From Anaerocolumna sp. AGMB13025 (GTDB taxonomy: Bacteria > Bacillota > Clostridia > Lachnospirales > Lachnospiraceae), in the NCBI RefSeq assembly GCF_029689925.1, contig NZ_CP121445.1, forward strand, positions 4,386,501 through 4,450,500: 64,000 bases of DNA. Reading direction: 5' to 3'. The translations under genes and the position numbers were made by a program. Positions within the stretch are counted from its first letter, which is position 1, and every line of letters begins with the position of its first letter. Positions 27,884-36,067 of this stretch are shown here, piece after piece. The notes below the pieces were generated by a model. That model searched no databases. It saw only the letters and a program-made list of their open reading frames with translations, and had not been told where the DNA came from.

Positions 27884-29347
27884 TTACGCGGTAATTACTT
27901 GATATCGTTCACTTTCAAGGATTTCAAGCATTAAATTCATTGGGTCGAGGTTCTTTGATTTTACCATATCGAATATTTTTGGTGAGGAACCGGATACCAG
28001 TGCTGTACCGCTGTCATGGATGGTTACCGGAACCTGTGTGTTACGGCTTTGTACATTCCAAAATATTACGTCTGGCAATTGATAGCCTTTTGATTTGAAT
28101 AAACGCTTTGCCTGTTCGAAGTTTGAACGGTTTGCATTGTTTGTGCAGGTATCAAATTCCATATCTGAAATAATAAAGATTTTAGCAGGCATTTCAGACT
28201 GGGGCAGCTTATATTTCACAGCAGTTTTTAAGATTAATTGAAATACTGCTTCCAGGTTTGTATTGGCTACTTCATTAAAGCTTGCCGCATATCGTACCTT
28301 TTCTGTGATATCCATGCCCTTTACTTCAATAAGCTGAGGAGTTTCTGAGAAGGTAATAAAGTGGTTTGCGAAAGTACCCGTATTATGCTCGGCAAAATAA
28401 ATACCCAGGGATAATGCCGCTTCGTAAGGCTTTGGAGTACCGCCGCCGCAGTACATAGAACCGGAGCCATCCACAACTGCTATGGCATTTTCGCCAGTTC
28501 CATAGGCAGTGAGATTTTTCCAGGTGGTATCTAAGACCTTTCTTTCATCTCCCGTCAAATTGCCTCTTAACGCTTCCCGGATAACCTCATAGGGGTAAAG
28601 GGAACCTGTTTTTAAAACTGCAGTACCTAACTGGACTTTAGTTATAAAATCCACATAACGCTCCTTGTCACCTCGGATAAATGCCTTTCTATATTTAAAC
28701 ATTGCCTTTGAGGGCTGTTTTTCATAAGAAAAGGAATAATCTGTTTCCCGCAAATGATTTTCAATTATATCGATGTGCTTACGAAGCTTAGCCAGTGTCT
28801 TACGATATTCCCTATCCGAAAGTTTTAAGGCACGGGCAATTTTCTTACCATTTTTTACGGTCTGCTCATTAGAGGTATTAACCGAAGGCAGCCACTTAGC
28901 AAGTAGGGAAATGCTATTATCTCCTGTCTCCATTCCATTCATATCACGCTTAAGCTGGTTGGCTATCAGTTTCATGACAGCCCCTTCTAACGAGGTGCCA
29001 AACAAAGCAAAAAGATCATCATATCTGCCATACTCTGATACCTGCTCCAAGTTCCTAAGAACCGTATCCGGAGCGTTTTGCGCAAGCCAGTTCAGACAAA
29101 TGCGGAAAATCTTCCGCTCTCCAAGACCCCCACGGATATCTCTTGCAAAAAAGAGTATTTTCATAGCAAGCTTTGGATTCTCTGTATATGCCTGAGAAAA
29201 TGCTGTAATAACTCTGTCCTCTTCTGCATTTCTTAGTGCACCAGCCTGAAAAAAGAAATCAAGACAATAATTATAGGTAGAACGGTAAGTCACCGCACCA
29301 TTCTCCGTATATGTAATATTAGCTTCCCTTTTTAAAAATTTTAACAT
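27884..29347 (-). CDS. DUF2828 / Ro60-like protein (TROVE-like helical repeats plus vWA domain)
   Basis: The protein has 487 residues from ATG at 29347 (GAGGGAG upstream; the frame runs on to 29398). Residues ~1-280 are helical repeats of TROVE type (FFARDIRGGLGERKIFR, SEYGRYDDLFALF, LAKWLPSVN). From ~290 a von Willebrand A domain has an intact MIDAS start (AVVDGSGSMYCGGG) and FIISDMEFD. This is the Ro60 architecture, a ring that holds misfolded RNA and a Y RNA. The tRNA-like RNA immediately upstream strongly supports an RNA-binding role. The binding of Y RNA is inferred, not shown. Confidence 0.85.
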   Translation of the reverse strand: MLKFLKREANITYTENGAVTYRSTYNYCLDFFFQAGALRNAEEDRVITAFSQAYTENPKLAMKILFFARDIRGGLGERKIFRICLNWLAQNAPDTVLRNLEQVSEYGRYDDLFALFGTSLEGAVMKLIANQLKRDMNGMETGDNSISLLAKWLPSVNTSNEQTVKNGKKIARALKLSDREYRKTLAKLRKHIDIIENHLRETDYSFSYEKQPSKAMFKYRKAFIRGDKERYVDFITKVQLGTAVLKTGSLYPYEVIREALRGNLTGDERKVLDTTWKNLTAYGTGENAIAVVDGSGSMYCGGGTPKPYEAALSLGIYFAEHNTGTFANHFITFSETPQLIEVKGMDITEKVRYAASFNEVANTNLEAVFQLILKTAVKYKLPQSEMPAKIFIISDMEFDTCTNNANRSNFEQAKRLFKSKGYQLPDVIFWNVQSRNTQVPVTIHDSGTALVSGSSPKIFDMVKSKNLDPMNLMLEILESERYQVITA

Positions 29348-29467
29348 AATAATCTCCCTCTGCCGCATTAACGGCTGATACTTTCTTTTCATTTTCACGA
29401 TACGTTCGGGGTCCTCTTATCCCGAATAATCTGGAGAGTTGTCTGCTGACCGTATCGTTCTTTGTAC

Positions 29468-29561
29468 ACGGCATATTAAATGCTCTACCTATCTGAGCTA
29501 CGGATAGAGTATCCGGCTGGATTCGAACCAGCGACACCATTTTATTTGCTGTAAATGCCGT
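29468..29561 (-). ncRNA. Circularly permuted tRNA mimic (YrlA-type Y RNA module)
   Basis: In RNA order: closing stem ACGGCAT (29561-29555), a linker, a T-arm of exactly 5-7-5 (GCTGG TTCGAAT CCAGC, 29532-29516), a capped acceptor-like stem CGGATA-CTC-TATCCG (29515-29501), TA, a D-arm GCTC-AGATAGGTA-GAGC (29498-29482), and the closing strand ATGCCGT (29474-29468). The T-arm precedes the D-arm, the acceptor end is sealed by a triloop, and the closing stem takes the place of the anticodon stem. This is the layout known for the tRNA-like part of bacterial YrlA RNAs. Confidence 0.82.
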
Positions 29562-29638
29562 TTTACTTTATCTACAAGACACAGATTCTCACTTGGAAGG
29601 TGGATTGTTCATTGCAGTTTGTGTCTTTTTCAGTCCCT

Positions 29639-29711
29639 CGATACATTGCGGGTTTGAACCGCATTCTTTTCGTTAATAGACGATTGGTTACCTTGATTGC
29701 TGTATGTATCG
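29639..29711 (-). ncRNA. tRNA-like unit in normal order (not a functional tRNA)
   Basis: An 8-bp stem CGATACAT (29711-29704) / ATGTATCG (29646-29639) acts as acceptor. Directly inside its 3' strand is a perfect T-arm TGCGG-TTCAAAC-CCGCA (29663-29647). Overall size (about 71-73 nt) matches a tRNA, and AAGGTAA resembles a D-loop. However, no proper D-stem or 5-bp/7-nt anticodon arm forms and no CCA follows, so it is a mimic or relict. Confidence 0.6.
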
Positions 29712-29731
29712 CTTCTTGACTGTATGACATG

Positions 29732-29747
29732 ATTATAGCAGAGAGAA
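29732..29747 (-). promoter_or_regulatory. Extended -10 promoter of the tRNA-like RNA
   Basis: The minus strand reads TTCTCTCTGCTATAAT, an extended -10 (TGC-TATAAT) at the right distance for a start near 29725. The -35 region is weak. The same 16 nt, with one change, occurs in the WYL operon promoter at 30139-30154, suggesting common control. Confidence 0.65.
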
Positions 29748-29860
29748 TTTACCATATCATATAAAAAAAGTTGCGAAAACAAAAAAAGAATTTTTCATTC
29801 TGCTAAATCATACCTTGTCAAAACCTGCAAACTCATAAGCAAAAAAGTACCAAAGACCAA

Positions 29861-30069
29861 GGCAGTATCCTGGCAGGCTTGTAATTTTTTTGTATCGGAA
29901 AGGTCCCCCTGGAACTTAAACTTGGTGAACTGCGCCAAGGAGGAAAAGAGCAACTGTTTGAACGAAGTGAGTTTTGCTCATTTCCTCCTGCTTTAAGCAG
30001 TTCACCAAGTTTTAGTGACAGGAGGGTTCTTTCCCTACAAAAAAATTACAAGCCTGCCAGGATACTGCC
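29861..30069. repeat. 209-bp long inverted repeat between the divergent promoters
   Basis: The outer arms (29861-29894 and 30036-30069) are perfect 34-bp inverted copies. The next ~39 bp on each side also pair with few mismatches, including ACTTGGTGAACTGC / GCAGTTCACCAAGT. The centre forms a further GGAGGAAAAGAGCAA / TTGCTCATTTCCTCC stem. Almost the whole element folds as one hairpin. No ORF or transposase is present and no clear target duplication is seen. It may be a MITE or a transcribed structured RNA. Confidence 0.85.
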
Positions 30070-30124
30070 GAAACTCCACGCCATTTATTCTTAAAACATA
30101 TACCCTAACTCCCCCACATCCGTC

Positions 30125-30154
30125 TTGTAACCACTCGGTTCTATCTGCTATAAT
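30125..30154 (+). promoter_or_regulatory. Promoter of the WYL operon
   Basis: TTGTAA (30125-30130), an 18-nt spacer and TATAAT (30149-30154) with extended TGC. The stretch TTCTATCTGCTATAAT (30139-30154) matches the promoter of the divergent RNA at 15 of 16 positions. Confidence 0.7.
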
Positions 30155-30250
30155 AAGACAAATAAGGTGTGTGAAGATTGAAGGTTTCTTTCAAACTACT
30201 TATTAAAGCAATAATGCAGACAAGTCTGTGTTATGCAGGAGGTATAACCA

Positions 30251-31489
30251 ATGAGTGATTTTTCTGAACTGATTAAAAACTTCGATAAGGTCAGAGATTA
30301 CATGAGGGACTTTTATATCTATGGTTTTAAAACACGTTCTGATTTTAACTATAAAAGCCTGCGGACCTATGATAATGAAAAACGGCGGATTGAAAGCTGG
30401 CTGGGTGACCTGATTCGATTTGATAATAAAAGAAAAGGTAAACAGATCGCCATCTCTTTAGACAGCGGACAGCTATCTGCAAATCCTCTTTACAAGTCAC
30501 ATAAATCCAAAAGTTTTACGGATAATGATGTTACCCTGCATTTTTTTATTCTGGATATATTAAAGGTAGAAGCAGAGTTATCTGTAGAAGAAATTACGGA
30601 CAGATTATGCGATTGTTATGGCAAACTTTTTGAATCCCAGACCGTTCGCTTAAAACTGAAAGAATATGTAGATGAAGGTATCTTAATACAGAAAAAATAC
30701 GGTAAAACCCTTCGATACAGCTTATTACAGGAGTATCCGGAGACCCTCACCTCTAATACCAGGGAACTTGCTGACGCACTCACCTTCTTCTATGAAGCCC
30801 TTCCTTTTGGCGTTGTGGGCAGTTATCTGCTTGACAAGATGGAGGTAAAAAATGAAACCTTCCTGTTTAAGCATCATTTTATTGTCCATACCCTAGACGA
30901 TTATATACTCTTTACTTTCATAACCGCCATGGAGGAAAAACGCAGTGTAGCTATTGTTAATTTCGGTAAGAAAAAACGTGAGACCCATCTCCTTGGAGTT
31001 CCTATGAAACTATTCGTCTCAACCCAGACAGGACGGCAATATATCATATTATATAATCCCTCCATAAACCGGTTCAACGCCTACCGTTTGGACTACATTA
31101 AATCCGTTAAACTGCAAAAAGTCTGTGAAGAGTATGATTCTTATAAAGCTCTCTTTGATGAAAACAAGGAACTGGTTTGGGGCGTTTCCTTCGGAAATAC
31201 AAAACCGCCTGTACATACGGAAGAGTTTAAGATGGTTCTGCGTATAGAAGAACAGCGGGAGCAGTATATTATAGATCGTTTGAAGCGTGAAGGCAGAACT
31301 GGAACGATTACCCGGGTTTGTGAGAATACTTATTCCTTTTCTATAAAAGTATTTGATACCAATGAGATGATGAACTGGGTTAAAACTTTTATTGGCAGAA
31401 TTATAACCCTTGAAGGCTCAAACCAGCAGGCTATCAACAATTTCTACCGGGATATCAAACGTATGAAAAACATGTACAAGGAGGAGTAA
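30251..31489 (+). CDS. WYL-domain protein, first of a tandem pair
   Basis: In this 412-residue protein the N-terminal half has a winged-helix-like segment (about 95-160: LSVEEITDRLCDCYGKLFESQTVRLKLKEYVDEGIL). A WYL-type sensor domain follows at about 205-290 (KRSVAIVNFG..., VPMKLFVSTQTGRQYIILYNP, FNAYRLDYIKSVKL), with a C-terminal extension. WYL proteins are ligand-sensing regulators, often of phage-defence and DNA/RNA-stress genes. The ATG follows GGAGGTATAACCA. It is divergent from the tRNA-like RNA and Ro60-like gene, which it probably controls. Confidence 0.82.
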   Translation: MSDFSELIKNFDKVRDYMRDFYIYGFKTRSDFNYKSLRTYDNEKRRIESWLGDLIRFDNKRKGKQIAISLDSGQLSANPLYKSHKSKSFTDNDVTLHFFILDILKVEAELSVEEITDRLCDCYGKLFESQTVRLKLKEYVDEGILIQKKYGKTLRYSLLQEYPETLTSNTRELADALTFFYEALPFGVVGSYLLDKMEVKNETFLFKHHFIVHTLDDYILFTFITAMEEKRSVAIVNFGKKKRETHLLGVPMKLFVSTQTGRQYIILYNPSINRFNAYRLDYIKSVKLQKVCEEYDSYKALFDENKELVWGVSFGNTKPPVHTEEFKMVLRIEEQREQYIIDRLKREGRTGTITRVCENTYSFSIKVFDTNEMMNWVKTFIGRIITLEGSNQQAINNFYRDIKRMKNMYKEE

Positions 31490-31491
31490 CA

Positions 31492-32469
31492 ATGGAACTA
31501 TTCTCTGAAATCTATAACTGTTATTATTCCGTTATCGCAAAGATATTAGAAACTTCACCTCTGACGGAAAAGCAGATGCAGGAATTAATTCTAAACAATG
31601 CTTTCTCAGAATCGGCGGTCTATCTTATGCCTAAGCTTTGTAAGGAAGAGGGATGGGGTCTTCTTGCGAAAGATAATGCCAATTATTCTTCCCGTCTTAA
31701 AACGATACCTGAACTCCCCGTTACCCTTCTTGAAAAGCGCTGGCTTAAATCCCTTTTACAAGACTCCCGTGTTCGATTATTCCTTGAGGATACTACATAT
31801 AAGGAACTCTCAGATCGCCTGTCGGATATCAAACCACTTTATCAGGACAAACATTTTAATTGGTTTGACATCTTTGCTGACGGCGATGATTATAAGAGTC
31901 CTACCTATGTTAATAACTTTAAACTGATACATAAAGCAATCCCCTTAAGAAATATCATCACCATAGTATTCAAATCCGGCAAAGGGAAATTCATAACCGG
32001 AGATTACCTGCCCTGCCGACTGGAGTACTCCCAAAAGAATGATAAATTCCGGTTATATGCAGTTAAGATGAAGGGATTAACTATAGTGGCTTTTTGTACC
32101 ATCAATTTATCCCGAATCAGGCATATCAAAAACACGGACCTAATCTATCCGGTTTCCATTGATATGGAACAGATATTTAAATCGAACCGGTGTAAAGAAC
32201 CGGTCACCCTTGAAATCAGAACAGAACGTAACGGGCTGGACCGCTTTATGATGGAGTTTGCAGGATATGAAAAACAAACTGTCTTAGACGAGGAAAGTGG
32301 TATCTGTACTGCCTCCCTCTGGTACAATCTTAAAGACGAAACCGAACTTTTAATTAGGCTTCTTGGATTTGGACCAGTTCTTAAGGTAACCGGACCAATA
32401 CGAATGCTTGAGCAGATAAAAAAACGGGTCAACCATCAATATGACCTGCTGTATCCCTCCGACCAGTAA
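31492..32469 (+). CDS. WYL-domain protein, second of a tandem pair
   Basis: The 325-residue protein starts 2 nt after the first WYL gene with GGAGG upstream, so the two are cotranscribed. The region about 145-215 has WYL features (IPLRNIITIVFKSGKGK, YLPCRLEYSQKNDKFRLYAVK, INLSRIRHIKNT) and a C-terminal extension (EIRTERNGLDRFMMEFAGYEK). No clear DNA-binding domain is visible at the N-terminus, so it may act with its partner as a heteromer. The exact ligand is unknown. Confidence 0.78.
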   Translation: MELFSEIYNCYYSVIAKILETSPLTEKQMQELILNNAFSESAVYLMPKLCKEEGWGLLAKDNANYSSRLKTIPELPVTLLEKRWLKSLLQDSRVRLFLEDTTYKELSDRLSDIKPLYQDKHFNWFDIFADGDDYKSPTYVNNFKLIHKAIPLRNIITIVFKSGKGKFITGDYLPCRLEYSQKNDKFRLYAVKMKGLTIVAFCTINLSRIRHIKNTDLIYPVSIDMEQIFKSNRCKEPVTLEIRTERNGLDRFMMEFAGYEKQTVLDEESGICTASLWYNLKDETELLIRLLGFGPVLKVTGPIRMLEQIKKRVNHQYDLLYPSDQ

Positions 32470-32654
32470 GAATAGAAACTATCCCCTTTAAGGAATTAGG
32501 AATTCGTGTATCATAAAGAGCCGCCGCAAATTGCAGAATATCAAACCAGGAATAGAATACAGGACATATTAAGTATTCTCTCTCAGATAAAGATATTCTT
32601 TGAACTTTACGACAGCCCTTAAGTATCTAAACTGATATCAATTTCTTAGCTATA

Positions 32655-35144
32655 TCATTCATTTAGAGGTGTTCCCATTACTTTAACATCCCATAAGGAA
32701 TATCCATAAGGCAGTGCCCGTTGTATTCCCTGGAACTTTACATATCTCGCATTTACTGTATTAATGTCAATGGTTTCTATATTCCCGCTGCCATTGGACT
32801 GATTATAGACTTTTTGATATGTCTGTCCATCGGTGGATACGAGGATATCATATTGCTTTCCGTAAGCAGCTTCCCAGTTAAGGATTAACTGATTAATCCG
32901 GTACGTGCTGCCAAGGTCAATGGTAAACCATGCATCATCTGCAAAATTTGATGCGAACCTGGTACCATTATTGGAGTCTGTAAGATTAGAAGCCGGAAAT
33001 ACCTCATTTTCAACACCGGAACAGTCGACGTTCTTACCGGCTGCAACATCTGTATTAGTTACCGGCGGTTCCGGGTCAACACTGCCCTCAGGTTTGTATA
33101 CACGTACATAGTCCACCAGCATAGAAGCAGGAATATCACTTGGGCTTGGTGTTATTCCGCCATCAAACATGCCGCCAATGGCAAGATTCATGATAATATA
33201 GAACCGTTGATCAAAAGGAGCATTCTCATCATTTGGTGCACCATTTGAATACCATTGTTCACTGGTTGCCTTATAAAAACACTTGCCATCTACATACCAT
33301 TTAATCGTATCTGCTTCCCATACTACACTGTACACATGGTAATCCGAGTCAATTGTCTGGCCATCTGGGAATGCATAGTCACCCCCAATATAGGTATTGG
33401 CAGGCCACTGACCACCATAATGGATTGCTCCGCTGCTGGCTCCCGGCAAACGGCCTCTTGCTTCCATAACATCAATTTCCCCGGAGGCTGCCCAGGTTCC
33501 GTAAGTATCATCATTGGGAAGCATCCACAAAGCCGGCCACATTCCATTTCCCCTGGGAAGTTTTGCTCTGAAATCAATTCTGCCATAGGTAAAGGTAAAC
33601 TTATCTTTTGTAGTAATCTTACCGGAGGAATACTGCGCATAGCGGTTCGGATCCTGAGGGAAGGACTTGGGTTCTTCATACGCTACTAAATTTAATTTAC
33701 CGTCTCTTACAAAAACATTCTTTTCCCGGTCCGTATAATATTCCATTTCACTATTACCCCAGCCCCAAGTACCTGGGTCATCATTAATATAGTATCCGGT
33801 ATTATAATTCCAATTGTTTATATTTAAAGCAGTACCGCTGAATTCATCCTGCCAGATTAGGTTCATACCGGAGATATTCGGGTTATCCGGTGTACCAAGT
33901 AAAATATTGCCAAGGTCTGAATCATCCGGTCTTGGAGCGTTTGGATTACCAATGAAGGTATAGGTAACATAGTTATTGCCAACACTACCGCCTTTTTGTC
34001 CGTTAAGGGGATATCCAATACGAAGCTCAAGGTTTTGCTGAATGGGACGGAACCAGAGTCCATAGATATAATCTGACCAGTAACCCCATTGGTTGGCAGA
34101 GGACAGGTTATCATAGCCTTTATCCGAATAGCGGAAACTGCTCTTACTAAAATCTCCCAAATCTACCCATGTCCCATTTACTTTTATTTCATAGATAAAG
34201 TTGCCAAGTTCTGACTTCACTGCCGCACTGCCGTCAATCTTTGGAAGCGGAACACCAATGGAGCCCGATTGGTCTGCTGTAAACGTTGTAGTTCCATCAT
34301 AAGGGGTAACCGTATAGGAATTTCTCACCGGTGCATCATATAGTATGGTATAAATCAAAGAAACCCCTGATGTTTTTGATTGTAGTTTAACCTGAATCGT
34401 TTTATCCACATTAAACCAATAACCGCCTCCGCCGTCTGTAAACTGACCGAAATTATTGTCATAAATCCAACCACTGGACGGATTATCGAATAATTCAATC
34501 CACTGTGTATCATTGGCTGCTTTTACATAGACAATTAAATCCTCTGCAACTGCGGCATATGGCAGGGAAGCATTGCCATTAAATACCGGGTAGGTAAAGC
34601 CTGCACCCCCTGTAACTCCTGCCGTAATAGTCGGTCCCTGGGTCGCTGTCATGGAAGTGATAGTCGCTTTTCCTATATTGGTAAATTCTAAGGTATAGTC
34701 AAGAGTCACTCCACTTGTTTTAGAGGCTAACCTGATATAGGTAGTCTGTGAAACCGTAAACCAATAACCGTTAAAACCACTGTCTGTCCAATTTCCCCAG
34801 TTTACATTATAGGTAAATCCGGTATTGTCATCAATATTTACCCAATTACCATTGACCTTGACCTTGACTGCCAGATCACCGGCTACATCCGCATAGGTGG
34901 CAGCTCCGCCGTTAAAAATTGGCATGACGAATCCATAGCTGGCCTGTCCCACACCGGAGTGTGAAATAACAGGACCGTCCGACGGCGAAAAATAAGTCAT
35001 GGAAGTAATGGTTGCCGCTGCCTGGGCTGTCTGGCTCACCCCTGCCACAGGCGATAATAGTAACCCCAGAACCAGGACTACTGACAGGACAAGTCTGCTT
35101 GTCCTGTGATTGAAGCATTTTCCCTTCTCTAAAAACCGCTTCAT
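32655..35144 (-). CDS. Secreted GH16 beta-glucanase (laminarinase-type) with binding modules
   Basis: About 829 residues start at ATG 35144 (GGAGGTTATTT upstream). A signal peptide of about 43 residues ends in AQAA. Three ~110-residue Trp-rich beta repeats follow (each ends with SKTSGV-like or similar strands), probably carbohydrate-binding. The GH16 domain shows IWQDEFSG, the catalytic GEIDVMEARG (near residue 556) and WPALWMLPN. A C-terminal F5/8-type (CBM32-like) discoidin domain closes the protein. It likely cuts beta-1,3(-1,4)-glucan outside the cell. No regulator is adjacent. Confidence 0.9.
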   Translation of the reverse strand: MKRFLEKGKCFNHRTSRLVLSVVLVLGLLLSPVAGVSQTAQAAATITSMTYFSPSDGPVISHSGVGQASYGFVMPIFNGGAATYADVAGDLAVKVKVNGNWVNIDDNTGFTYNVNWGNWTDSGFNGYWFTVSQTTYIRLASKTSGVTLDYTLEFTNIGKATITSMTATQGPTITAGVTGGAGFTYPVFNGNASLPYAAVAEDLIVYVKAANDTQWIELFDNPSSGWIYDNNFGQFTDGGGGYWFNVDKTIQVKLQSKTSGVSLIYTILYDAPVRNSYTVTPYDGTTTFTADQSGSIGVPLPKIDGSAAVKSELGNFIYEIKVNGTWVDLGDFSKSSFRYSDKGYDNLSSANQWGYWSDYIYGLWFRPIQQNLELRIGYPLNGQKGGSVGNNYVTYTFIGNPNAPRPDDSDLGNILLGTPDNPNISGMNLIWQDEFSGTALNINNWNYNTGYYINDDPGTWGWGNSEMEYYTDREKNVFVRDGKLNLVAYEEPKSFPQDPNRYAQYSSGKITTKDKFTFTYGRIDFRAKLPRGNGMWPALWMLPNDDTYGTWAASGEIDVMEARGRLPGASSGAIHYGGQWPANTYIGGDYAFPDGQTIDSDYHVYSVVWEADTIKWYVDGKCFYKATSEQWYSNGAPNDENAPFDQRFYIIMNLAIGGMFDGGITPSPSDIPASMLVDYVRVYKPEGSVDPEPPVTNTDVAAGKNVDCSGVENEVFPASNLTDSNNGTRFASNFADDAWFTIDLGSTYRINQLILNWEAAYGKQYDILVSTDGQTYQKVYNQSNGSGNIETIDINTVNARYVKFQGIQRALPYGYSLWDVKVMGTPLNE

Positions 35145-35402
35145 AAATAACCTCCTTATCATAATATAGTTTATAGTTACGTTTTGTCGGAAAAGAAGCA
35201 GGCGATAAACTTAAGCCGCCCCATTTCTTTACATAGGATGCTATCTTTATTTTACAAACCAGAATGCGAGGAAAGAAGTTGTTAAATTTTAGAAAAGGTG
35301 TCAAAATTTTATTTTAAAGCTTCCACCTCCCTATAATTAAAATTTATTTACCTCAACTCATATTCCTTATACTCTACCCTTACAAAAACTGTAAAAACTA
35401 TA

Positions 35403-35460
35403 TTGACAGTGTAATTGGGTAATGCTATAATTTAATCACGATTAAATCACGGTTAAATCT
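35403..35460 (+). promoter_or_regulatory. Consensus sigma-70 promoter with TetR-type operator
   Basis: TTGACA (35403-35408), a 17-nt spacer and TATAAT (35426-35431) form a perfect consensus promoter. Immediately downstream are two overlapping imperfect inverted repeats built on TTTAATCACGATTAAA and GATTAAATCACGGTTAAATC (about 35431-35459). The position fits repression by the TetR protein encoded in the same operon. Upstream, 35145-35400 is AT-rich with no gene. Confidence 0.8.
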
Positions 35461-35473
35461 TGGAGGTATACTT

Positions 35474-36019
35474 TTGAAGCTATTGCCAAACTTGCTGTCC
35501 TTTGCCAGAATTGCTTTATCTATACTAATGTTACTGCTAACCGTATCATCCGGTTTATTTTTAATTATCTATCTTTTCTGCGGTTTAAGCGATATTGCAG
35601 ATGGATATATTGCCCGTCATTACCATGTTGAAACCAATTTAGGTGCCAAACTAGATAGTCTGGCTGATTTTATTTTTTGGTTAATTGTTTTTTATATATT
35701 AATCGTTCGTATTAATTTTGAGATTGATAGTTTTATCTTAACTATTTCAATCCTTGTAGCATCCGTCAGATTAATTAATTTTATAATTACGAGAAATAAA
35801 TTTAAACAGTGGGGAATGATGCATACTCTGGGGAATAAGCTTACCGGTTTGGTTCTGTTCCTGGCATTTCCTCTTTGGGTATATTTGGGGGTTGTCCCAT
35901 ATTTCCTTGCTGTTATCCCCCTCCTCTCCTCCTTAGAAGAGTGCCTAATCTTATTAACCGCAGATACTTATGATATCAATAGAAAAAGTATCTGGCAGTC
36001 TAAAAGAACTCTGACATAA
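35474..36019 (+). CDS. CDP-alcohol phosphatidyltransferase family protein 1
   Basis: The 181-residue membrane enzyme has the complete active-site motif Dx2DGx2ARx8Gx3Dx3D (DIADGYIARHYHVETNLGAK followed by LDSLADF). It transfers a phosphatidyl or similar group from a CDP-alcohol to an acceptor alcohol (phospholipid synthesis). There are about five hydrophobic segments. It starts at TTG with GGAGGTATACT upstream. It is the first gene of a TetR/flavodoxin operon, and a second family member closes it. Confidence 0.85.
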   Translation: MKLLPNLLSFARIALSILMLLLTVSSGLFLIIYLFCGLSDIADGYIARHYHVETNLGAKLDSLADFIFWLIVFYILIVRINFEIDSFILTISILVASVRLINFIITRNKFKQWGMMHTLGNKLTGLVLFLAFPLWVYLGVVPYFLAVIPLLSSLEECLILLTADTYDINRKSIWQSKRTLT

Positions 36020-36067
36020 TTCGATACCTTAAATAAAAATACTTAGTGGAAAGAAGGACACGTAAAA

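Larger units (their letters stand above)
29397..29725 (-). ncRNA. Structured leader / non-coding RNA with tRNA-like modules upstream of the Ro60-like gene
   Basis: In RNA order there are four stem-enclosed units. Unit 1 (29711-29639) is tRNA-like. Unit 2 (29625-29578) is closed by GACACA/TGTGTC. Unit 3 (29561-29468) is a permuted tRNA mimic. Unit 4 (29458-29397) is closed by ACGATACG/CGTATCGT with an inner TTCGGG/CCCGAA hairpin. A strong extended -10 (TGCTATAAT) lies just upstream. It may be a separate Y-RNA-type transcript, several processed RNAs, or a 5' leader of the DUF2828 mRNA. No coding capacity of note is visible. Confidence 0.75.

Noticed and set aside
29319..29540. 73-codon minus-strand frame over the tRNA-like RNA
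   Set aside because: It runs through the T-arm, D-arm and closing stems and into the DUF2828 start in another frame; the RNA structure explains the sequence better.
29639..29711. Possible functional tRNA gene
   Set aside because: The T-arm and acceptor stem are good but no D-stem or 5-bp/7-nt anticodon arm forms and no CCA end follows.
29861..30069. Insertion sequence with transposase
   Set aside because: No ORF fits inside the 209-bp inverted repeat and no target duplication is seen.
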